From positions 69,585,949 to 69,649,948 of the forward strand of contig OY987298.1 in assembly GCA_963920635.1 (NCBI GenBank): a stretch of 64,000 nucleotides of DNA, in the 5' to 3' direction. How positions within the stretch are numbered: position 1 is the first letter of the stretch; every line of letters begins with the position of its first letter. The notes under the pieces are model-generated. The model saw only the letters and a program-made list of their open reading frames with translations, was not told the DNA's origin and did not search any database. This DNA comes from Pseudeuparius sepicola (lineage: Eukaryota; Arthropoda; Insecta; Coleoptera; Anthribidae). Below are positions 22,828 to 34,023 of the stretch, one piece after another. Position numbers and translations under genes: made by a program.

Positions 22828-23500
22828 GCTAGGCTTGGTTTGAAAGAAATTTGTGCTTTGGAAATTATGAAAAAACTAATTTCCCACATCAGTAAAATGC
22901 CCTTTGTGTAGGTTTTACGGCAAAATGTTATTAAGGAAACTTGTTCAGAATGAAAAACTGAGTCGGTTTGCGAAATTTCGAAAGTCTAGGCCTACTTTGA
23001 TTTTTTGGCATTTTTCCCACTTTTTTTCGAAAGGTGCACTTTGTGTTGCTTCCACGTCAAATTGTTATTAAGAAAACTTGTTTACAATGAAAAACTGGAT
23101 AGGTGTGAAAAAATTCAGAAGCGTAGGTCTCCTTTGATTTTTGTGCGTTTTAATTTCTTAGCAGAAAAAAATCAAAATTTTTCACTATCCGGTTTTTCAT
23201 TGTGAACAAGTTTTCTTAATAACATTTTGATGTAAAAGCTACAAAAATTGCACTTTTCTAAAAAAGTGGGAAAAATGCAAAAAAAATCAAAGTAGGCCTA
23301 GACTTTTAAAATTTCGCAAACCTACTCAGTTTTTCATTCTGAACAAGTTTCCTTAATTTAATAATATTTTGCTGTAAAACTTCAAAAAGGGCACTTTACT
23401 GATGTGGAAAATTAGTTTTTCCATAATTTCCAAGGTATACCATGATTTTTCCAAAGTAAAATTATGTCACAAATTAGTTTCAACCCAAGCAAGGCTGATC
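22818..23500. mobile_element. Palindromic element inserted in the satellite's right edge
   Basis: TGGGAATCAGCTAGGCTTGG at the left is mirrored by CCAAGCAAGGCTGATCCCCA at the right. Arms of about 330 nt meet near 23160. The outer palindrome sequence CTCAAATTTCAAC resumes only after it (23506-23518), so this element interrupts that arm. A related arm piece occurs at 42480-42640. Confidence 0.6.
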
Positions 23501-24027
23501 CCCAGAAGCTCAAATTTCAACTCGAAAATTGGTTAATGTTCAGTGTAATTTCCTGTTAACTATTGAGTATTTAATAGTAATAGGTAGGATTATAACTTGT
23601 AATAAAAATACAGTGGCGATATTATTGAACCATTGATTTAATTATAAAAATAAATGAAACATTTTGTTACCTAAAATTATTTTTACAATAAGCTTATTTA
23701 TACAAGTGAGTTATAAATTTTAAAAAAATCATTTTATTGGGGAAGGTGTAACACAGAGTATAATATACAGGGATGAACCGCCTTTTTTATACAAATTTGA
23801 AGGGAAATTGTTTAAGTTAAATACAGTATAATAAACTTCACTTGAGTTTCGAATTTATTTCTATATAGCTACAGTGTGATCCATTTTACAAAGGATGAAA
23901 ATTATGAACTTAGTAAGTAAAATGTTCCTTGTAATTGGCAAATCTCTTGCCAGGAACTGTATTATGATATAACAACTGATACATGCCAACAATTTTCCCA
24001 ACAGAGCTGTCCAAGGAAGGCAGCTTG
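23501..24027. other. No gene; lone element ends
   Basis: AT-rich. CAGGGATGA at 23769 and CAGTGTGAT at 23871 resemble left ends of inverted-repeat elements, but no partner ends are seen. Confidence 0.35.
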
Positions 24028-24920
24028 AATAAGAATAAGAAGTATAAGAACTTTATTTATTCCATTCGGCTGCTTATACTAAACAGATAGGACATGTCAT
24101 TAAATTATCATACAATTAAATTTTTAATTCACAATTTTTTATCAGACCAAAATCAATCGTTAGTCAGACTCAAAAATTCACTAATGCTATAAAAGCTATG
24201 TCTATGCAAAAACTGCTTTAGCAGGGACTTGAACTTGCCCAGTGATTCAGCTTGATTAATAAACTCAGGTAAATGATTAAAATAATAGGGCCCAGCAAAT
24301 TTGGATGATTTTTTATAGTAAGAATTATTAAACTTTAGAGCCCTAAAGTTTCTTTACCTAAAGTATTTTAGTCATAATTTCTACCATTTGTTACCAAGCA
24401 GTACCTATTCTCATAAATATAGCTTACCGGTTTAAACAGATAGATGCAAGGCAATTGTAAGAATATTGTGTGCGGGGAAAACATTTCTACATGAGTTAAA
24501 TGTTAACATTAAAATTCGTTTGTGTGCAAAAAAAATAGGCAAAAGCAAAGCAATTTTTAATCGTGACGGAAAAACACCGGCATAGATTGATTTATTAATT
24601 ATTTTCGATAGCTACCAGTACTTCATCAATCCCTGTAGATCTTTTATTGTTAAGATCCTGTATGACTTGGTTTATATCTTCCTTCGTAACAGGAAAGAAA
24701 ACCATAGAATTATTCTGAATTTGAGAAGTGGTGCATTGAACTGATTTACCGTTTGGAAAATAAGAATAAAGCTGCTCATCTACTACCCTGGAGAAATAAT
24801 CTAAAAATGCCTCCGCCACTGCCCTATCATCAGAAACAACCTTCTCGTCAATCTCAAGAATAATCTTCAACCTATTTGGGCATGTTGAGTCCTTTTTTTG
24901 CTGTTGATCAGAATCCATAT
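24028..24920 (-). mobile_element. LINE remnant, internally deleted
   Basis: On the minus strand: pre-RT segment (24918-24595), a few codons of the reverse-transcriptase start (YAGVFPSRLKIALLLPIF, about 24590-24535), then a jump to a C-terminal tail (KFAGPYYFNHLPEF...FKSLLKQFL, about 24305-24170) and a 3' end with AATAAA and a CTTATT-repeat tail at 24047-24028. The catalytic core between these parts is missing, so it is dead. Confidence 0.65.
24595..24918 (-). pseudogene. LINE ORF2 pre-RT fragment
   Basis: 107 codons. VSDDRAVAEAFLDYFSRV and FPVTKEDINQVIQDLNNKRS followed by TGIDEV is the pattern seen between endonuclease and reverse transcriptase in CR1/Jockey-type LINEs (N-KS-G-DGI). The reading leaves the LINE frame right after TGIDEV. 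Confidence 0.6.
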
Positions 24921-25682
24921 TATCTTAGACTTAATTTTTTGAGTTCAGAATTAACTTATCGTTAAAAATCTGTTTTTCAGCAGAAATACTATACGGCAAT
25001 TTCTTTTTTTCTCCTTATAACAAGCATTTACTTCCACACTATTTATTCTTTTTCGCACCCAATTAAGGTTTGTTTAGATAATTCGATTTTAATAATACTT
25101 GAACTAGGTTTAAATTCATGATTCCGATTTTTTAATTTTTTATTTACGTCAGGCTGATAATAGCTAACAATATAAAAAATATAACCAAGTAAGTATCTTT
25201 TGTATTATTAAACAAAACACATTTTATCAGCCACTGCTTCAAATTTGTAGACCAGGTACATAGCTCTGTTTCAAGCGATTGCCACTGGCGCCACTTACTG
25301 AAAATAATCGACAGGGTGGGATAGTTGCTAAAAACAACAATGTAGTTTAGAAAGCAAGCGAGAGTATTTTGGCAACTTTTGGTTTGAAATTAAGTCTATG
25401 GCTAGTTGTAGTGTAAGTAAAACATAAACTTTCTTCTTTATAGAGCGGCTATTGGCTTGCTTTGGGGATTTAAACAATTTTTTCTATTTTCATTCTTAGA
25501 TACTTTGCAAAATACTCTTCCACTATTCCAGTGAAATTTTTGAAATTTGTTACCTTGGTAATTTTTAATAAATAAACACAGTTATTGCTTTAAAAAATAC
25601 TGTCATGATTTTAATTAATAAAAATCGCAAAATGCATCTAAAAGAGTTCCCATAACTTTAATAGTAATTTATGCAACTAGTG
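24921..25682. other. No gene recognised
   Basis: AT-rich with short frames only. About 25255-25320 resembles 6195-6260 (TGTGCATAGC-type / CGCCACT segment), a weak dispersed similarity. Confidence 0.35.
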
Positions 25683-25779
25683 TGCAAAGCACTACTTTAG
25701 CACACAAGAACGATAGCATTTTGAAGAGGCCGAAGGCCGAGTCAAAATATCATTCGGGTGCGCTAAAGGAGCTTTGCTC
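25683..25779. repeat. Short GC-rich hairpin
   Basis: AGCACTACTTTAGCACACAAG is mirrored by GTGCGCTAAAGGAGCTTTGC, with inner arms GGCCGAAGGCC. Same style as the hairpins at 1132-1258 and 46088-46198. Confidence 0.5.
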
Positions 25780-25849
25780 ATGGGTTGCAAACCTTTTTTT
25801 TAACATAAAATGGAAATGATCGAATTTGGCAAAATTTACAAACCCTATT

Positions 25850-26185
25850 TCAAGAAAGCCAATGTCCAATGTTTCATTTCGAATGTGCAATAATTGATCT
25901 GTAACATTTCAAATAAGTAAGGGAAAATTGTATGTTTCAAATATTAAAGTTAATGTGTTTTGGGGCACATTTTGCCAATTTCAATGCAAACGGTTGATTT
26001 TAATGTTATGAAACAAGAGTATACTTTTGTTGCAAAACAAAAAGATGCACTAAAATGAAGCACCTTTAAGACCAAAAAGATAACCTCAAGTGGCTCCCTC
26101 TGTGAGATACGTAGAAATCAACATTTTCAGCTTGTTCTCTATCCCCAAAAACAAAAAGCGGAGACAACTACAACTATTGAGATTT
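25850..26185. repeat. Fragment of family A palindrome
   Basis: Carries GCAAACGGTTGATTTTAATG, the AACAAGAGTA-C word and ACCAAAAAGATAACCTCAA in the same order as the right arm at 4918-5260. Ends are missing. Confidence 0.65.
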
Positions 26186-26333
26186 GACCAGTAGTTGTTA
26201 AGCTCAATCGTAATATTTTGGTCCAAGGATTAACGTCCTACTACACGTACTCAGGAAACACCATGTATAAGAAGATTTTCTGGCACCTTAACTTTTGTAG
26301 TTTCTTGTTATTAAAATATGAACATGTTTTTTA

Positions 26334-26676
26334 AGAGGGGGTTGCCGACAGCGAAAGTGACGTTAGATTTCATATTTTTTCAAGTTGTATGGCATAAAAT
26401 CTAATAACATTTTACCTGGCAAAAATTTAGTACAAACATCTCTGTCTTCATTTTAATCATAAGATCTTAAAAGCAGCGTTTTGTTTTATAGGTTATGAAA
26501 ACATTGGGAAAAATAATAATTCCAGTGCATATGCTTTTATGATCTTATGATTGAAATGAAGACAGAGATGTTTGTACTAAATTTTTGCCAGGTAAAATGT
26601 TATTAGATTTTATGCTATACAACTTGAAAAAACACGAAATCTAACGTCACTTTCGCTGTCGGCAACCTCCTCTTAA
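26334..26676. repeat. 343-bp palindrome
   Basis: GAGGGGGTTGCCGACAGCGA at the left is mirrored by TCGCTGTCGGCAACCTCCTC at the right. Arms of about 140 nt are nearly identical around a short spacer near 26500. No TA-flanked CAGGG end. Confidence 0.8.
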
Positions 26677-28361
26677 ATGGTTGTAAAACATTTATGCAGT
26701 CGGCTACGAAATAATAAAATCCATGGCAACTGCTGAACTAAAAATAAATATTTTTTTAAAAACAACAGTCCAAAAAGAAATTTGGTCATAAGTGTAAAGG
26801 AGTGCAAGTGTATATTTTTTTCGAGGATCCATATAATGTACTTTTTCAACCGGACAAAAGAAAACAATCTGCAACATATCTTTTATGAAAAGTTAGACAT
26901 TGAGAAAGCTGGTCGTTACTGTAGTTGGATCTCAAAATTGCTTATATCGGACCTGTGATACAGACACAAATCACTGCCGATGTTAGTAATAGCTGATATT
27001 AGGAAAGTTTCTCGACTCTGACAGGGTATCCCTATCGGAGACCTCCTTACTACTGCATTTATTACCAATACCCAACAACAGGTGACCTGCAAAGGCAGCG
27101 TTTAAAGATCATATGAGAGTGGTAGGCAATGGAAAGTCCCATGAATTACACAAATTTACATTAGGTTAGAATTGAGAACAAGACTTGTAAATTAAGAAGG
27201 TTATATCATATACAGTTGTATAATTTAACAAAATTATGGGTTTGCGTTGGTTTGATTTATTATAAAGTTTCTTTTCTTCTTTTCAGAGCATTTAAATAAA
27301 AGCTTGTTTTTAAAAATATTTTTTTACTATTAATTTTATTTTCAACTTTTTAGTTCTACTCTTCAAGCCCTTTCATTTAATGCCCATATTAAGGGAAAAG
27401 AAAATGTAGCCCTTACCCTTTTATTTGATACCCATATTAAGGGGGTTGACAAAAAATACATCATCCGCCATCTTGTGGCGACGGCCATTTTGAAAGTATT
27501 ACATATGTACAGTGTGTCCCACTTAAGGACTGACCACCCCTGTAAAATTTTTATTTATGGCTCGATTTCCATAAACTTTTTTTTGTTGGATAGAGCTTCA
27601 AAAATGGCATTAAATGCATAATTCAGGTACCTCGTGCCTTAAATTCATGGCCCACTGAGACGGTGTTTTAGTGCTGAAATTTCGAAAAGTACTATTAGGG
27701 ATTTATTTAGAGGAAAATCAATGCCGGATTCTTATTCAGCGTTGTTCAAAACACAAACGTACCAATTTGCATTACCATAGCTCTACAGGGTGTTTCAAAA
27801 TTTTTAGTGCCCCACTTAATTAGTGACCACCCCTGTAAAATTTTTATTTTTAGCTCGATTTCATAAACTTTTTTTTGTTGGATAGAGTTTCAATAATGGC
27901 AGTAAATGCATAATTCAGGTGCCTCGTGCCTTAAATTCATGGCCCACTGAGACGGTGCTTCAGTACTGAAATTTCGAAAAGTACTATTAGGGATTTTTTT
28001 AGAGGAAAATCAATGCCAGATTCTTATTCAGCGTTATTCGAAACCCAAACGTACCAATTTGCATTACCATAGCTCTACAGGGTGTTTCAAAATTTTTAGT
28101 GCCCCACTTAATTTCTGTAGTTCTGTATTTCGCATGCCTACCGTGTAGACTGTTTTGCTGTACTGGCTTTGACTTTGCTTTTTTACTGTGAACAGAAGCT
28201 AGCTATAAACCTAGAAGCCTATTAGTGAAGCTTTGAAGTTACCTGGGTGTTGATCTGTTGTATGTGACCATCGAATTGTTGCTAGTGAAACAAAGTTTGA
28301 TATAGATTATGTCTAACGATATTGGCGGGCTCACATTTGTGTTCCTACCACGTCGATTAAG

Positions 28362-28967
28362 ATGGCATCAAAAACCCGACAACAAGCCCAACTTCAGGAT
28401 CCCATGGCTATGGAAGAATTGATTAATAAAGAATGCAAGCGGCAGGCCGACTTGATTGGTAAGCAGTTGGATGATAGGCTATCTAAACTTGAGGAGCCTC
28501 TAAAAATATTATTGGGCGAAATGAAAACTACGAAGGATAAAATTAAAGTTTTAGAAGATAAATCCAGTAGGCTCGAGCAATTTTACAAATCAAAAAATTT
28601 GATTTTTTATGGTATTCAAGAAGATCCAAATGAAACTGTCGAATCCACAGAAGAAAAAGCTATTAATCTAATTAAGAACAAACTGTCGCTGAATATTTTA
28701 ACCAATGATATCGACAAGTGCTATAGGATGGGAAAACATTGTCGCAACAAACATCGTCCAATACTTGTGAGGTTTGTAACAAGTAAGAATAAAAACAGTG
28801 TATACAATGCTAAGAAAAAATTAAAGAGAACCGGATTTGTCATAAAGGAAGATCTTACCGTTTTCAACCTTTTGCTTGTAAAGAAGGCCACGGAAGTATA
28901 TGGTTTATCTAATGTTTGGACACAAGATGGCAGAGTCTTTGTATCAAGAAACGGGAACAAAAAATAA
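28362..28967 (+). CDS. LINE ORF1 protein (coiled coil + RRM-like)
   Basis: 201 codons, intact from ATG to TAA. Residues about 15-75 are charged and heptad-like (DLIGKQLDDRLSKLEEPLK...IKVLEDKSSRLEQF), consistent with a coiled coil for trimerisation. Residues about 78-195 resemble an RNA-recognition fold with the LINE ORF1 signatures KNLIFYGIQED, IDKCYRMGK, RPILVRF and a C-terminal VWTQDGRVFV. It probably binds the element's RNA and acts as a chaperone. No zinc knuckle is present. Its frame is whole while ORF2 is broken. Confidence 0.75.
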   Translation: MASKTRQQAQLQDPMAMEELINKECKRQADLIGKQLDDRLSKLEEPLKILLGEMKTTKDKIKVLEDKSSRLEQFYKSKNLIFYGIQEDPNETVESTEEKAINLIKNKLSLNILTNDIDKCYRMGKHCRNKHRPILVRFVTSKNKNSVYNAKKKLKRTGFVIKEDLTVFNLLLVKKATEVYGLSNVWTQDGRVFVSRNGNKK

Positions 28968-29278
28968 GTTTCCTGCGAGGACGATTTAAGTATCGATGCT
29001 TGAGAGAGGCCACGACTTTATCGCCATGGAACTGCTACCACATAGGATTCTTTTTGGCGCGATTCGTTTTTTTTTTCCTTTCTTTATTCCGTTTTCTGCT
29101 CGATTAAATTGGACTGTTTATATTGTATAGTTCTCATATTTGTAAGCAAATAAGTAATTACATACTATTAGTTCACAGAATTGTAAATATTATTTTTGGA
29201 AATATTCTTAGGCCAGCGCAGAAGTTCTTCCTACTATCTTATTATTATCACTTTATAAAAGTGTGTACTACAAATAAA

Positions 29279-32175
29279 ATGACTTTGTTAAACATGTATG
29301 ATATTGCGGGGAGCGAGAGCGATGATGCCGGGCATGGGTTTTTTATTTCTCATTTCAATATCCGATCCATGGTAAATAAGTTTGATTTGCTAAGGGATTT
29401 CTTATTGGATTCAAATTATGATATTTTTGCTTTGTCTGAAACTTGGCTAAATGATTATATATCCGATAATTTTTTACATATTCCAGGGTATATATTTTTT
29501 AGGCATGATAGACCACTGAGAGGCGGAGCTGTTCTTATATACGTGCGTAGCTGCAGTTACATAAAAAATGTAAAACTGATCGTTAAAATTACTGAACTGG
29601 ACATTGACAGTTTGTGGATATCTGCTAAAATCAATGGGAAGATGGTAAGTGTGGGATGCGTGTATAATCCATCAGTCAATAATTTTAAATCTTTGCAAGT
29701 CTTAGAAAATATAATATCTGACTGCCTAGTATCTTCCGATATAATTTTCTGTTTAGGTGATCTAAATATTGATTTGCTTATGCCAAACACTCTTCAGGCA
29801 AGTTTTTTAAATGGTTTGTTTTCAGAGACTTTCAATTTTAAGCAGGTTATTCAAGAACCTACCCGTGCCGTTAGTGGGAAGTTATTAGATCATATATGGC
29901 TAAATAGGCCTGACTTGGTATTAGCGTCAAGCAGTGTGGAGTTGTCAGAAGTGACCATTCCTTGGTATATACCTTGATTGATATTCCAATAGAAAAAAAA
30001 CATGAAAAAATAATTTTCTCTAGGCCCATTAAAAATATTAATTTGAATGCGTTTGGCATGAGTGCAAGAAGAATAGATTGGGACAGAGTGTTAACATTCG
30101 AACACATCGATGAAAATGTGGAATTTTTGGAGGCGGCTGTTATGAGTTTGATTGATCTGCATGCTCCTTTGAGGCGTGTCAGAGTGACAAAGAAACCCAA
30201 TCCTTGGATTACGCCTAATTAAGTTGATGATGTCCCTTCAGGATAGGGCGTTATCGGATTATCTTAAGTCATTGCGAGATTTGCAAGTCTCTGTATGGCA
30301 GTCTCTAGGTAAATGGGAATATTACAAACAACTGCGAAATTATGTCACTGCTTCAATACGTAGGGAGAAAAAAGCATATATTGAAAATCAATTAAATCTG
30401 AATTTTAATAATTCTCAGGCTTTGTGGAAAACTCTTGACAGGCTTAATATTTATAAAAAGTCCTCTAAAATTTTACACGAGCTTCCAGACGGTTTAAAAG
30501 ATCCTAACAAGATCAACGACTATTTCATAAATTCTGTAAATAGGATGAAAGCCGATAACGATACTGTAGCATTTTTCAATACTGAGAGGTGTGCCAAAGT
30601 TACAAATAGTTTTCAATTTAACCAGGTTAGCTCATTGGAAATTCTAAATATTGCATCTGAAATTAAAAGTAACGCAATGGGAATAGATGGTATAAGTGGT
30701 GAAATATTTAGGCTATGTCTGCCTTATTGTTGTGCAGCGCTGACCCATATCATTAATTTTTCATAACTAATAGTGTAGGTCCGACTCGGTGGAAATGTGC
30801 TATCGTTACTCCTATACCAAAGAAAGATAAAGTTGAGGAAATTTCTGCCTTGCGCCCAATTAGTTTGTTACCACTATTTTCTAAAATCCTTGAAAAATTA
30901 GCGTACATGCAACTTAAGAATCATATAGAACGTTTTGAAATTTTACCGCAGAGGATCTGGTTTTAGGAGCGGCCATAATACGTCAACGGTTTTGGCTGAT
31001 TTGGTGGATGACACGTTGGGGGCTCTTGACCGGCGAATGGTGACTGCTGTTGTTATGTTGGATTACTCTAAGGCATTTGACTCTCTGGACCATAGATTGT
31101 TAGCTAAACTTAATTACTACGGGGTTGTAGGGGGTGCCTTGGAGTGCGTTATGTACCTTCAGGGGCGGAGGCAGCGGGTAAAACTCAATGTGGATTCCGA
31201 ATATGCAATCTCTGATCCAATTGGGGTGTCCTCGGGAGTCCTGCAGGGATCTATATTGGGTCCCTTGCTCTTTGTTATTTACACATCTGATCTGCCTTCT
31301 CTTAGTCAGAGCAAGTTACACCTTTATGCTGACGACAGTCAGTTGTATCTTTCTTTTCCGCCTGATGAACAGGAGATGAATCGTGACCTCCTGCTAATTT
31401 CTGAGTGGTCAAACAAAAACGCTCTAAACCTAAATCCTAATAAAACCGTTTACATGATAGTGGGGACTGAAGTGCAGCGCTATAAGGTAGATCTGACGAA
31501 TAGGCTTTCTTTAAATGGAGTCAAGTTGGAACAAAAAGTGAGTGCAAAAATCTGGGTGTGGTTTTAGATTCAAATATGTCTTTTCAATCACATGTTAGTG
31601 ATCTTATAAAAAAAGCTTTCTCTACTTTAAGATCTATATACCAATTCAAATTTGTGCTTGATGCAAATGTTAAGTTAAAACTTGTCGAATCCCTGATTTT
31701 ATCAAAATTTGATTATTGTGACGTTGTATATGGCCCTTGTCTATCTGCTCAAAATGCACAGAGATTGCAACTTATACAAAACACCTGTATGCGTTATGCT
31801 GTAAATGTGCGGAAAAGGGACCATATTACACCTTATTATCAACGGCATAATCAAGAAAAATTGTTTACTAGGAGACGTCTCCATTATGCCTGTTTCGTAT
31901 ATAAAATTTTGTCTACAGGCAAACCGACTTACCTACGAACTAAACTTACTTTGTTAGATACTGTCCAGAATAGGCCCATCTGCTTATGCAGATACCTCGG
32001 CACGTTACCTCTGTCTTTCACGGTTCTTTCATGTATTTTGCTCCATCACTTTTTAATTCTTTACCACTGGATCTCAAATTGGCATCCAGTCAACGGAATT
32101 TCAAAAACAAGGCAAAGTTATATCTTTCTAAGAATGTATAATTTATGTGACGGTGTTGTCGTTCTCTACCTGTGA
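29279..32175 (+). pseudogene. LINE ORF2 (endonuclease + reverse transcriptase), frameshifted
   Basis: The first 233 codons from ATG 29279 hold an apurinic-type endonuclease (FFISHFNIRSM, ALSETWLN, GDLNIDLL, GKLLDHIWLN). The frame then shifts near 29965, 30222, 30765, 30950 and 31560. Later segments carry the linker (WITPN, KKAYIENQLN), the reverse transcriptase (TPIPKKDK..RPISLLP, LDYSKAFDSLDH, SGVLQGSILGPLLF, YADDSQLY at about 31325-31348) and the C-terminal domain (LGVVLDSNMSF..., FDYCDVVYGPCL). The catalytic aspartates remain, but at least five frameshifts make it non-functional. Confidence 0.85.
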
Positions 32176-33295
32176 ATTTAATTATTGTTGGGCATGCACC
32201 GTATTGGTTTGTATAATATATATTTGTATATATATATTTTTTCTTTTCGATGTTTCTATCACATTGTAATAATTATTATACTAAATATGTACTGTAATTT
32301 CTTTTCAGGTTGGGCCAAAGCAGTCTATGACGGAGCCCCGCCTTAATAAAGACGTATTATTATTATTATTATTAATTAGTGACCACCCCTGTAAAATTTT
32401 TATTTTTAGCTTGATTTCATAAACTTTTTTTTTGTTGGATAGAGCTATAAATAAAAGTTTTACGAGGGTGGTCAGCCCTTATGTGGCAATAAAAATTTTG
32501 AAACTCCCTGTAGAGCTACGGTAATGCAAAGTGGTATACATTTGGGTTTCGAACAATGCTGAATAAGAATCTGGCATTAATTTTCCTCTAAAAAAATCCC
32601 TAATAGTACTTCTCGAAATTTCAGCACTAAAACACCGTCTCAGTGGGCCATGAATTTAACGCACGAGGCACCTGAATTATGCATTTAATGCCATTTTCAA
32701 AGCTCTACCCAACAAAAAAAAGTTTATGAAAATCGAGCTATAAATAAAAATTTTATGGGGGTGGTCAGCCCTTAAGTGTGGCAATAAAAATTTTGAAACT
32801 CCCTGTAGAGTTACGGCAATGCAAATTGGTACGTTTGGGTTTCGAACAATGCTGAATAAGAATCTGGCATTAATTTTCCTCTAAAAAAAATCCCTAATAG
32901 TACTTCTCGAAATTTCAGCACTAAAACACCGTCTCAGTGGGCCATGACTTTAACGCACGAGGCACCTGAATTATGTCTTTGATGGCATTTGTGAAGCTCT
33001 ATCCAACAAAAAAAAGTTTATGAAAATCGAGCTATAAATAAAAATTTTACAGGGGTGGTCAGTTCTTAAGTGGGACACACAGCAAGTTAAATAAAAGCTT
33101 TTAAAAATGGGGAAAGTTAAAAGATTTTTGAGTTTCTTACCAACTCCATCGAACCCATAAAAGCTGTGTCTTTATGCAGACCTAAAGATAAGTTTGACCT
33201 CAAAAAAATGAAGACGTCAATTATTGTCCCATGATGACTTTAAGAATCTTGAGGCCATAACTCTTAAACCTTTGACAAATATACTATCCTATATA

Positions 33296-34021
33296 CAGTG
33301 TGTCCCAGAATAAGTGAAACGAAAGGTGTAAAAGACCAAAAATTTTTGAGTTCGAATTTGGCCATTTGGGGTCCAGGCCTGCTTGCCTAGAAAATAATTT
33401 TCACCATATTTTTAATTTTGAAAAATAAAGTAGGCCCTGATACAGGGACGATTTAATTATTTTCTGTGTAAGTTAAGTGCCCTTTCTCAACAAGATATCG
33501 AAAAATTTCATTAGAAGAAGTTGCTGAGAATTTAAAATTATGTCCCTATTCCAATTTTCAAAATAATTGGCCTACTTTGATTTTTGTCCACTTTATTTCC
33601 TATAAGTAGGTTAACTATCCTTGTCGTTTAAAATATCGAAAAATTTCATTAGAAAAAGTTATTCAGAATAAAAAAGTATGCAAGAATGTGAAATTTGGAC
33701 TCAATCGGCCTACTATGATTAGTTTGAAATAATGTCTTTATGAAAAAGAAAATCAAATCAAATCAAAAATTGACACAGGGTCATAGCTTTCAATTCCAAG
33801 CAACTTTTTCCAATGAAATTTTTCGATATCTTGTCGAGAAAGGGCACCTAACCTACACAGAAAATAAATAAATCGTTCCTGTCAAGGCCTACTTTATTTT
33901 TGAAAATTAAAAATATGGTGAAAATTATTTTCTAGGCAAGCAGGCCTGGAATCCAATTGGCCAAATTTGAACTCGAAAATTTTTGGCCTTTTACGCCATT
34001 CACTTATCCTGGGACACACTG
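33296..34021. mobile_element. Inverted-repeat element with CAGTGTGTCCC ends
   Basis: TA-flanked (33294-33295, 34022-34023). Ends CAGTGTGTCCCAGAATAAGT / ACTTATCCTGGGACACACTG. Arms of about 300 nt (e.g. GCCTGCTTGCCTAGAAAATA at about 33385 and TATTTTCTAGGCAAGCAGGC at about 33933). The arm word AATTTCATTAGAAGAAGTT is repeated twice per arm. Non-coding. Confidence 0.8.
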
Positions 34022-34023
34022 TA

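Larger units (their letters stand above)
28114..32371 (+). mobile_element. Non-LTR retrotransposon (LINE), near full length, mutated
   Basis: Inserted in the palindrome unit: the empty-site sequence CACTTAATTAGTGACC exists at 27815-27830, and here CACTTAATT | element | TTAATTAGTGACC, giving a TTAATT duplication (28108-28113, 32372-32377, partly merged with the tail). The order is 5' UTR, ORF1, ORF2 with endonuclease and reverse transcriptase, 3' UTR with AATAAA, then an ATT-repeat tail. A microsatellite tail and an RRM-like ORF1 point to the CR1/L2-like group rather than poly(A)-tailed Jockey, but the clade is not certain. Confidence 0.85.
27510..33078. mobile_element. Palindrome of tandem ~290-bp units, split by a LINE
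   Basis: Left end CAGTGTGTCCCACTTAAGGA (TA at 27508-27509); right end TAAGTGGGACACAC, where the last bases are replaced by another repeat (AGCAAGTTAAATAAAAGC). The left arm has units starting near 27526, 27822 and 32378; the right arm has inverted units ending near 32475, 32765 and 33060. Each unit carries GACCACCCCTGTAAAATTTT, ACTATTAGGGATTT and an internal CAGGGTGTTTCAAAATTTT. A 4.26 kb LINE sits at the start of the third unit. Confidence 0.75.
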
